Of a stretch of 5,106 nucleotides of DNA, positions 1-5,106 are shown piece after piece. A program made the position numbers and the translations under genes. The first letter of the stretch is position 1. Each line of letters begins with the position of its first letter. Source of the stretch: Candidatus Omnitrophota bacterium (GTDB lineage: Bacteria > Omnitrophota > Gorgyraeia > Gygaellales > Profunditerraquicolaceae); the NCBI GenBank assembly GCA_026387485.1, contig JAPLLQ010000127.1:1-5106 (forward strand). The letters run 5' to 3'. The notes under the pieces are model-generated. The model was not told where the DNA came from, searched no databases, and was given only the letters and a program-made list of their open reading frames with translations.

Positions 1-33
1 AAAATCTGTAGTCTGTTCATTGGTGCCCGGGAA
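1..33 (-). repeat. Start of a second Asp-box array, cut by window edge
   Basis: Residues 1692-1702 read FPGTNEQTTDF, equivalent to the FPGTNEVVTNF opening of an Asp-box unit in the first array. The Asp-box itself would lie beyond base 1. The preceding linker is shared too, so a further run of 52-residue repeats is expected outside the window. Confidence 0.7.
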
Positions 34-3000
34 AAGGCTATCTTTAGATAAGAGCTTGATTACCTTGCCAAGTTCTTGCGGTTGTTTAGGAAGAATTAGG
101 ATTGGTTCTGGCTGGAATTTTAAGTATTCTTCTATAGCCTGAGGGTTGAATTTATCCGGCGTAAGGCTGGGTTCAGGGTAATCAGCCACCAATGCTAAAA
201 CCTGTTCTTTATTTGCCAGGCCATTTACAAGCATAAGGTTATAGCATTCCAAGACCTCTGTATAAAGCTTAGAGTCAGGCAGTGCTTTGCAAAAAACCAT
301 AACCTCTTGCATTTGGTTTTTGGTAAGTTTAGAATAGGCCTCTATGGTAGCCAGCTCTGCGGCAATCTCAGAGTTGATATCTTTTGGCTTGCCACTAAGC
401 TCAAGGATAAAGTGGGTGGTTTCATGGACGCTAAAGAGGTATAAGAGCAGTTTGGCTGCTTCGGGGTTTTGAGTAAACACTTGACGTAGCTTTTGATCTA
501 TTAATGTGGCATAGTTACCGCCTAATTCATAAAGAGCAGCTCCTGAAGGAATTACTCCCCAAGCATAGCCGGCAAAACGCTCATCTTCCTGGGCAAGTGA
601 TAACTGCGGGAAGTTGGCTTTAAGCATTTTAAGGGCTTCGTCAAGCGGAGCAAAATCCAACATCGGGTCCTTCATCTCAATGGGCTTAGCGTAGTCAGCG
701 GCAAGAAGCGATGCGCCGAGGCGGGAATTAACAGTTGGCTTACTTAAATGCTGCCGCTTAAGCTCCTTTACTTCTTTAGCAGTCAAACAGAGATAAATAT
801 TGTTATGTCTGTAATAAAAGGTCCGTGTATGTCCATCTTCTAGCTTAAATACGCCTTCCTCTACTGTAGCCAAAGCCTCCCCATACAGTTCATCAATATT
901 TTTCCTCACTAAACGTATGAAGTAAACATAAGTCTTTGGACCTCTACTATCAATAGTACAAAGAATATCACCCTCTTCTACTGCCCAAAGCTGGGTACGG
1001 CCACCGACACTGATTTTCTTATTATTCCTACGGGTTATGCCGGAATTACCGCCCATTTTCTTAAGCACGTCCCTTGCTTTTTTAGCATCGCGAGCCAAAA
1101 CAGAACGCAGGAATTCTCGATAGAGATCCTTACTCTTTATGCGAGAGAGCGACTTCTGCGCCATAAACTCATCTTTCATCCTCTTTAATTCTCCAGCAGT
1201 AGATATAAGCCAAACAGAAATTAGGATAGTTATTTCGTCTCCTTGTATCTTTATGCGCGGCTCTTTTCCTTTTTGAAATACCTTAATCTTGCGGGTCTTT
1301 TCATTAATTTCACAAAGCACCCTTCCTATGATAAAGACACCCTCAGATACATCCGTAACTTCCATAAATTTAGGGTTATAATTCCCCTTAGGATATTTTA
1401 ATAAGAGAATATCTCCTTTTTTAATTAGGCCTTTCTCTTGGTCAATTATAAATTGGGAATTGCTAAAGGGCGCAAATGTTCCATCATTCATAAATTGATT
1501 TAATAGCCCCTGCGCTTTTTGGTTTCTGGTTAATAGATAATACAAGAATTTCTTCTGCGGGTCCTTAGGTAAATCGGCAGAAAGATTTTTTGGGGTTTTC
1601 TTCGCTGCTTTCTGTATTTTATTTATTCCTGCATACTCCTTAGTTTTCATAGAATCAAATTTAGCTGAGTCAAGGTTTGAATCAGGGTATTGCCCTACGA
1701 AATCTCTGATACGCTCAATCTGCTGCTCAAGATTAATATGTTTGGTAACTATCTCATTAATGAGTTGCTTATAGAAGTCAAGTACCGGTAATAGCCTGCC
1801 TTTCCAGTATTTATCTTGCTCTAGCTTTTGGCAGAGCTCATATAGCTTCTGCCAATCGTTAGCCTTTAAGATAGAGTAGTTACGAATAATCTCATATTCG
1901 GCAGCAACTTCAGTGTTGATATCATGTGGCTTACCGGATAAGCGTAAACAGGCTTCTTTGGCTTCATGCATAAGTAGGATGAAGATAAGACTGGTTACTA
2001 CTGCTTGATTGGAAGGATTAAATTTATCTTTTAAACGCTCATTAAGCAGGCAGGCGTAGTAGCCGTTACCTCTGGTAATGGCTGCCGCAGAAGAAATCTT
2101 TGCCCAGAAGAAACCGGCGAATTCTTCTCTCTTCTTGATATCAAAGACAGGAGCAATGTTCTTACAGTTGTGGTTAAAGAGCTCAAGGGCTCGTTCAAGC
2201 AGCTTAGGCGCTACCTCCTCTTTGATTTTTGGCTCCTGCTTGTAATCAATGGCAACTAATGAGGCGCCGAGGCGGCTATGCACGCCAGCGCTTTGTGGCG
2301 CGGAATTAACAACTTGAGCATTGTTTTTCCCGGGGATCAAATTAAAACAGGCAAGGTGAAAACCGGAAGAAGTCTCTACCCATACAGCAATAGTATCAGC
2401 GTAAATAGCAGGAGCTCCAAAGTTTGTAACCACTTCATTGGTTACGGGAAAGAGGCTGCCTATAGAAAAGAGCTTACTCCAAGACTTACCTTTATCTGTA
2501 CTTAAGACAAGGCTTGAGTTAAAGTTAGTCGCTACCCATACAGAAATAGTATCAGCGTAAATAGCAGGAGCTCCAAAGTTTGTAACCACTTCATTAGTTC
2601 CGGGAAAGAGGCTGCCTATAGAAAAGAGCTTACTCCAAGACTTGCCTTTATCTAAGCTTAAGGCAAGATGTGAATCAGACTTAGTCTTTACCCATACAGC
2701 AATAGTATCAGCGTAAATAGCAGGAGACCCAACGCTTGTAATCACTTCATTGGTTACGGGGAAGTTGTTGCCTGTAGATAAAAGTTTAATTGCCTTGCCA
2801 AGTTCCTGCGGCTGTTGAATAGGAGCCGGGGCTAGTTTGAGTTCTAAGTATGCTGCTATTGCTTCTTGGCTGAACTTATCTTTTTGTTCGGACATATCAG
2901 GATACTTCAGGATAAATTCAGAGAGTCTCCGCATGCTGGCGGTTTCATTGAGCGGTTCGCCTAAACTTCCCTGAGTAATTTCTTCATAGAGTTTAAGCAC

Positions 3001-5106
3001 AGGCAAGAAACGGCCTTGCCAGTAAGGGTCTTTTTCCAAAGTGGCGCAGAAATCACGCAGAAATTTCCAGCTTAAAGATGGAATACTGTAGTAATTTTTA
3101 TTATGCTGATTACGGATAGCGTCATATTCACAAGCCACCTCAGTATTGATGCCCGGCTGGATACCTTTTAAGCAAAGTATGGCCTCTTTTGCTTCGTGCA
3201 CAAACAGAAATTCCACAAAATCTTTTTCATCGACTTCCATCCTGCCGTTTGCTTTTGTCAAAACAGGCCTGAGACGCTCATTAAGCAGGAAGGCGTAGTA
3301 GCCGTTACCTCTGGTAATGGCTGCCGCAGAAGGAATCTCTGCCCAGAAGAAACCGGCGAATTCTTCCTGCCCCTCAAAATCAAAGATACGGGCAATATCC
3401 TCGCATCTAATAAATAAATCGCCGCGGATTTCCTCTAAAAATGGCTCGCTAATCTCATCTTTAACTTTCACCTCCGCTTGATAATCCTCAAGGTCAAGTG
3501 ACGCACCAAGGCGGCTGGAGGCAACAATACCGCTATCCAGCTCTGCAAATTTCTTCTCATCAGTTATCTTATCCTCGGACAAAAGCCGTGAGTAAATCAG
3601 CAGGGTATTTTTGGCTTCTTTGCTAAGCTTAGGCGCCTGCTTTATGCTGCTTATTAATCCCTGTAAATACATCAGAATCATTGCTGACTTAGGGCCTTTT
3701 TTGCCACCAGCCTGCAATAAGAAATTCATATTTTCAGTAAAGCCGTATTCTTTGGCAGCGTTTCTGGAGAAACGCTTTGCGCCATAGGCCTTGCTAATCT
3801 TTTCCTGGTCTAGCTGGAAGATGTCGTTTAAAGACTGGTAAATATCCCCTGCCAAGGAATCAGCCAGTAACTTAGCATCACAAGGAATATTCTGCCAACG
3901 ATTATGGATATAATCCTCGCTACTTACTAGAGTAGCTAACAGTGCCATAAAAATAGCGGGTTTCAACGCAGGTAAAGAATCCAAAAATTCTTTATCTATA
4001 ACTAAAACTTCCTCTCCTGCCAGCGAAAGCAAGGTATGCGGCTCTTTAAACCCAGCCTCTTTAAATCCGCTGGCTAAATAAATTTTATCCTTAAGTTTAG
4101 TTAAGAATAGCGCGTAACGCTTTTCTTTCTTTAATCCTTCTAAAAGTTCTTCCTTAATCGGCCCTACTAAAAGTGGCAGGTAGCCGGGAGATTTTTCCTC
4201 TATAACACTAAGCGCATCCCGGGCCACTAACTTAGTAAACTCACTGCTTAAGCTGGTTGAGACATACTCCAAGGCCTTGCGCAGGCCGTCTTCATTCACC
4301 TCTTTAAATTTGCCTTTTTCCTTTAACTCAGCAATTCTATTCCTTACCTTAAGTAAACCGCTAAGCGCTTTTTCTTCAGCATTTCCTGCCTGGCTTACAA
4401 CCCTAAGCTGCTCGTCCAGCTCTTTATCCGCGGTAGAAATTTCTATATCTACAATCTGCTTGAGCTTGCCTACCTTCTGGTCATTAAATTCTTTTTCCAC
4501 AATCTCGCGGTGCTCCCGTTCGTTAAAATGATACGCGCCCTGAATAATCTTAGCCATCCGCGCTTCTACAAAATAATCCTGCGGATAGCGCGCCAGGCGC
4601 ACGATCATTGTCTTGATGTTACGCATAGAAACCGGCGTAGGCAGCTCTTCTTTATCGCTCTCGTAACGATCAAGCAGGGCATTGGTGAATTTAACTAACC
4701 GTTCAATAAGCTCCTGCTTAAGCGTACTGTATAATTGCGACTCTAAAATCCTAATCTTGGAATTAAAATCCTCTAAGATATTAATTTGCTCTTTCTCAGG
4801 TAGGCGCATAAAATCATGCACACTACAACGGTCAATAAATTCACCCGAGAGCTCCTGTGTCCCCAGATAGGCGGACTTATACGGGTTCATGGTGAAAATA
4901 ATAAAGAACCCGGGCTCGGCCTGAATGATCTCTCCGTTAGCTAAAAATATCTTGCCGAATTGCATCACATTATTTAGGCAAGCAAAAACCTCAGGCTTAC
5001 CTTTATTTACCTCATCAATAATTACCGGCCTGCCAGCGCGGGCGGCGCGGGTTACGCAGGCATCAAGCAGGCGGGTAGAATAATCCGCGGGATTTGCATG
5101 GGCAAG
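1..5106 (-). CDS. Internal part of a giant multidomain protein (AAA+ ATPase, HExxH/HExxE modules, Asp-box repeats)
   Basis: The minus-strand frame starting at base 5106 is open for all 1,702 codons and ends exactly at base 1, so both ends of the gene lie outside. The translation has coherent domains throughout: an AAA_5-type ATPase (residues 1-172), a helical region (183-530), three homologous modules each opened by an SRLGASL box (531, 944, 1461), Asp-box repeats (782-929), a duplicated unknown domain (1178-1453), and the start of a second Asp-box array (1692-1702). The repeated modules keep the same frame across the window, which argues against frameshifts or a pseudogene. No internal Met has evidence of being a real start. 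No signal peptide or clear membrane segment is seen in this part, so location in the cell cannot be told. The giant size and module recycling recall the very large proteins of Omnitrophota (inference). The reading frame is certain; the overall function is not known. Confidence 0.96.
46..84 (-). repeat. QPQELGK linker, copy 2
   Basis: Residues 1675-1687 read QPQELGKVIKLLS, matching the linker at bases 2776-2814 in position (after the module tail, before FPxTNE) and in sequence. Confidence 0.9.
355..426 (-). other. HExxH-x18-E putative zinc site of module 3
   Basis: H1561-E1562-T-T-H1565, then 18 residues, then E1584; Glu1580 lies four residues earlier in NSEIAAE. H1561 and H1565 would bind zinc, E1562 would act as the general base, and E1584 or E1580 would be the third ligand. 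The spacing equals the HEXXH-x18-E spacing known from M1-type gluzincins, although the rest of the domain does not look like M1. Confidence 0.68.
691..726 (-). repeat. SRLGASL box, copy 3
   Basis: Residues 1461-1472 read SRLGASLLAADY, with lead-in KPTVN. It is the third exact instance of SRLGASL and again stands immediately before a protease-like module. Confidence 0.88.
748..1137 (-). other. Unrecognised insert domain, copy B
   Basis: Residues 1324-1453. It aligns with copy A over most of its length: REFLRSVLARDAKKARDVL with KKFLYYLLTRNQKAQGLLN, EEGDILCT with KKGDILLL, and TAKEVKELKRQ with TAGELKRMKDE. It is strongly diverged, so the duplication is old. Together the two copies fill the place held by the QPQELGK linker and Asp-box repeats after modules 1 and 3. 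By hand count, residues 1178-1453 use AGA/AGG for 8 of 19 Arg and ATA for 9 of 22 Ile, against 2 of 15 and 1 of 17 in residues 1-200, which hints at a separate origin. The domain ends eight residues before the third SRLGASL box. Confidence 0.6.
1165..1575 (-). other. Unrecognised insert domain, copy A
   Basis: Residues 1178-1314. A short helical part (QKKFLYYLLTRNQKAQGLLN) is followed by a beta-rich part with IKKGDILLLKYPKG (1228-1241), VFIIGRVLCEINEKTRKIKVF (1257-1277) and a closing TAGELKRMKDEF helix (1303-1314). Copy B repeats this plan about 145 residues on. The GDIL strand recalls the barrel of LexA/signal-peptidase-like folds, but no Ser/Lys catalytic pair is seen, so I do not assign that family. 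Codon use differs from the ATPase region (see copy B). Confidence 0.6.
1897..1968 (-). other. HExxE-x18-E site of module 2
   Basis: H1047-E1048-A-K-E1051, then 18 residues, then E1070, with Glu1066 four residues before it in NTEVAAE. It has the same spacing and the same His-to-Glu difference as module 1. Confidence 0.65.
2035..2127 (-). repeat. 93-base near-identical patch, copy in module 2
   Basis: Residues 994-1024. It is the partner of bases 3274-3366, with three differences, all non-synonymous, in 31 codons. It encodes the FAGFFWA...AITRGNGYY core that is also present, but much more diverged, in module 3. Confidence 0.95.
2242..2277 (-). repeat. SRLGASL box, copy 2
   Basis: Residues 944-955 read SRLGASLVAIDY. 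The lead-in is VVNSAPQSAGVH, which compared with copy 3 (TVNSRLGAS) carries nine extra residues (27 bases, about 2275-2301) between NS and RLGAS. Confidence 0.88.
2347..2763 (-). repeat. Asp-box (BNR, sialidase-type) tandem repeat array
   Basis: Residues 782-920 hold a 52-residue (156-base) tandem repeat. Unit 1 is residues 782-833 (bases 2608-2763), unit 2 is 834-885 (bases 2452-2607) and unit 3 begins at 886. Each opens with FP(V/G)TNEV and contains PAIYADTI(A/S)VWV. Units 1 and 2 carry the Asp-box SxDxGxxW as SLDKGKSW (817-824) and STDKGKSW (869-876). In sialidases and related proteins this box sits on a turn of each beta-propeller blade. Unit 3 loses the box (LACFNLIPGKN instead). Bases 2375-2497 and 2531-2653 differ at only 5 of 123 positions. 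Two or three blades are too few for a closed propeller, so this may be part of a larger assembly or a remnant. No catalytic sialidase residues are seen; a ligand-binding role is possible. Confidence 0.88.
2776..2814 (-). repeat. QPQELGK linker, copy 1
   Basis: Residues 765-777 read QPQELGKAIKLLS. The same linker (QPQELGKVIKLLS) recurs at bases 46-84 after module 3, with 33 of 39 bases identical. In both places it joins the helical tail of a module to an Asp-box array that opens with FPxTNE. Module 2 lacks it. Confidence 0.9.
3127..3198 (-). other. HExxE-x18-E site of module 1
   Basis: H637-E638-A-K-E641, then 18 residues, then E660, with another Glu at 656 in NTEVACE. The spacing is the same as in module 3, where the fifth position is His. 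The catalytic-type Glu638 and the distal Glu are kept, but one expected zinc-ligand His is replaced. Confidence 0.65.
3274..3366 (-). repeat. 93-base near-identical patch, copy in module 1
   Basis: Residues 581-611. It matches bases 2035-2127 at 90 of 93 positions, with no gap and an offset of 1,239 bases (413 codons). All three differences change the amino acid (Glu/Lys 590, Pro/Ser 592, Phe/Cys 606 in module 1 numbering). The sequence diverges sharply on both sides. Confidence 0.95.
3481..3516 (-). repeat. SRLGASL box, copy 1
   Basis: Residues 531-542 read SRLGASLDLEDY and directly precede module 1. The same head sequence occurs before modules 2 and 3, in each case followed by an acidic/aliphatic stretch ending in D-Y. 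Its exact recurrence at module starts marks a domain boundary. Whether it is only a linker, or a site for cleavage or docking, cannot be told from sequence. Confidence 0.85.
3517..4560 (-). other. Unassigned helical region between the ATPase and the first module
   Basis: Residues 183-530 are in frame with the ATPase but match no family I recognise. Residues 196-270 are very rich in Lys and Glu with regularly spaced Leu/Ile/Val, as in a long helix or coiled coil. Residues 270-370 look like an alternating helix/strand domain (for example GYLPLLVGPIKEELLEGL and KIYLASGFKEAGF). Residues 371-425 hold a hydrophobic helix (PALKPAIFMALLATLV) followed by SSEDY and then DAKLLADSLAGDIY, an arrangement faintly like the helix-and-acid layout of the downstream modules but without a HExxH motif. 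Residues 440-530 are again helical and end in SGIVAS just before the first SRLGASL box. This stretch could hold the AAA+ C-terminal extension plus a decayed module; that is only a guess. Confidence 0.6.
4591..5106 (-). other. AAA+ ATPase domain, midasin/dynein-related (AAA_5) type, N-terminal part cut by window edge
   Basis: Residues 1-172 match the second half of an AAA_5-type ATP-hydrolysing motor. Walker B is VIIDEVNK (residues 28-35, bases 5002-5025), with D31 and E32 as the expected Mg-binding and catalytic acids. Next comes the family pattern of a pore-side strand pair (GKIFLANGEII) and then sensor 1 in FTMNP (71-75, Asn74). ELSGEFIDR (85-93) is the arginine-finger segment, ending in R93 (bases 4828-4830). 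The usual Phe after this Arg is Cys94. SMRNIKTM (160-167) sits where the sensor-2 helix of MoxR/midasin proteins has SPR, giving R162. Walker A must lie upstream of base 5106 and is unseen. The TMNP...ELS...R order is closer to midasin and CbbQ/NorQ relatives than to classical AAA proteases. Such domains work as ring-forming remodelling ATPases; the substrate here is unknown. McrB-like GTPase is less likely because its usual MNTAD-type motif is absent. Confidence 0.85.

Larger units (their letters stand above)
85..726 (-). other. Module 3: metalloprotease-like domain with intact HExxH
   Basis: Residues 1461-1674. It has the same plan as modules 1 and 2 but is more diverged: SRLGASL box, core ERFAGYAWGVIPSGAALYEL (1509-1528) with GGNYATLIDQKL, SVHETTHFILELSG (1559-1572), KDINSEIAAELATIEAY (1575-1591), a helical part, and the tail DYPEPSLTPDKF with AIEEYL. 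Here the metal motif is a full HETTH (1561-1565). This is the module most likely to bind zinc and cut peptide bonds, if any does. It leads into a QPQELGK linker and a new Asp-box array. The family cannot be named from sequence alone, and HExxH can occur by chance, but its recurrence at the same place as HExxE in two sister modules supports it. Confidence 0.72.
1609..2277 (-). other. Module 2: protease-like domain with altered HExxE motif
   Basis: Residues 944-1166, the same build as module 1: SRLGASL box, the conserved core EEFAGFFWAKISSAAAITRG (994-1013) with NGYYACLLNERL, MHEAKEACL (1046-1054), DINTEVAAEYEIIRN (1062-1076), LEQDKYWKGRLLPVL (1095-1109), and a helical tail with QYPD and KFDSM. 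The core is almost identical in DNA to that of module 1 while the flanks differ, so the two share a recent history at that patch. As in module 1, the third metal-motif position is Glu (HEAKE). The tail runs into a Lys-rich linker (KIQKAAKKTPK) and then the duplicated insert domain, not into an Asp-box array. A metalloprotease ancestry is inferred from motif layout only. Confidence 0.7.
2827..3516 (-). other. Module 1: protease-like domain with altered HExxE motif
   Basis: Residues 531-760. The order is: SRLGASL box; a variable stretch ending in IARIFDF; a highly conserved core starting EEFAGFFWAEIPSAAAITRG (581-600) and continuing through NGYYAFLLNERL; an HEAKEA motif (637-642); INTEVACEY (653-661); LEKDPYWQGRFLPVL (690-704); and a helical tail with YPD and KFSQEAIAAYL. 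The layout of a hydrophobic helix carrying HE and a second helix carrying two Glu four residues apart resembles gluzincin zinc proteases, but the third motif position is Glu641 instead of His. It may be a pseudoenzyme, use Glu as a metal ligand, or have another role. The match to a known family is by motif layout only. It is followed by the QPQELGK linker and Asp-box repeats. Confidence 0.7.

Noticed and set aside
961..1416. LexA/S24 or signal-peptidase domain suggested by GDIL strands
   Set aside because: No catalytic Ser-Met or Lys motif is visible in either copy, so the resemblance is limited to one short strand.
2278..2505. Short plus-strand open frame of 75 codons with an ATG
   Set aside because: It lies opposite the Asp-box repeats and module junction of the minus-strand gene, has no recognisable domain, and exists because repeats keep the antisense frame open.
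2479..2658. Active sialidase
   Set aside because: Asp-boxes alone do not show sialidase activity; the arginine triad and the catalytic Tyr/Glu/Asp context are not present and only two or three blades are seen.
2375..2763. CRISPR or noncoding satellite repeat
   Set aside because: The 156-base units are contiguous, without spacers, in frame, and encode a recognisable Asp-box motif.
3196..3417. Short plus-strand open frame of 73 codons
   Set aside because: It is antisense to the conserved core of module 1; the coding signal is clearly on the other strand and the translation resembles no protein.
4277..4870. Three short plus-strand open frames of 62-84 codons
   Set aside because: They are antisense to the ATPase lid and the charged helical region. 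Their Ser/Leu/Phe-rich translation is the usual shadow of Lys/Glu-rich coding sequence.
4882..4896. McrB-type GTPase of a restriction system
   Set aside because: The sensor region is TMNP with a following ELS...R, as in midasin/CbbQ-type ATPases, and lacks the MNTAD-type GTPase motif; no McrC or methylase is in the window.

Overview
The whole window is one open reading frame on the minus strand: 1,702 codons read from base 5106 down to base 1 with no stop. Neither the start codon nor the stop codon is inside, so this is an internal slice of a very large bacterial protein. There is no intergenic DNA, RNA gene, promoter or terminator. The base composition is moderately AT-rich by eye. A stop-free frame of this size that strings together AAA+ ATPase, protease-like and Asp-box repeat modules suggests a member of the candidate phylum Omnitrophota (former OP3), which is known for giant genes. 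This assignment is an inference; another uncultivated PVC-like lineage is possible. Residue numbers below count from the first codon in the window (residue 1 = bases 5106-5104).

Layout from the N-terminal side (right) to the C-terminal side (left): (1) residues 1-172 are the back half of a midasin/dynein-type (AAA_5) AAA+ ATPase, with Walker B, sensor 1, arginine finger and sensor 2; its Walker A lies beyond base 5106. (2) Residues 183-530 are a mostly helical, charged stretch that I cannot assign. (3) Residues 531-760 are module 1: an SRLGASL box, a conserved Trp/Gly-rich core, an HExxE...E site and a helical tail. (4) Residues 765-929 are a QPQELGK linker followed by 52-residue Asp-box (BNR) repeats, two intact and one decayed. 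(5) Residues 944-1166 are module 2, built like module 1. (6) Residues 1178-1453 are an insert made of two diverged copies of an unrecognised domain of about 130-140 residues, with codon use unlike the AAA+ part. (7) Residues 1461-1674 are module 3, the only copy with a full HExxH-x18-E zinc-protease signature. (8) Residues 1675-1702 repeat the QPQELGK linker and begin a second Asp-box array that runs off the left edge.

The protein therefore looks like a chain of repeated [SRLGASL box - protease-like core - helical tail - QPQELGK linker - Asp-box array] units downstream of an AAA+ motor. One copy of the protease-like core may be catalytic and two look altered at a metal ligand. A 93-base patch shared almost exactly by modules 1 and 2 (three differences, all changing the amino acid) and the 156-base tandem repeats point to recent internal duplication or gene conversion. 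How the parts work together is not shown by the sequence. A remodelling ATPase coupled to binding and proteolytic or pseudo-proteolytic modules is a reasonable but unproven reading.
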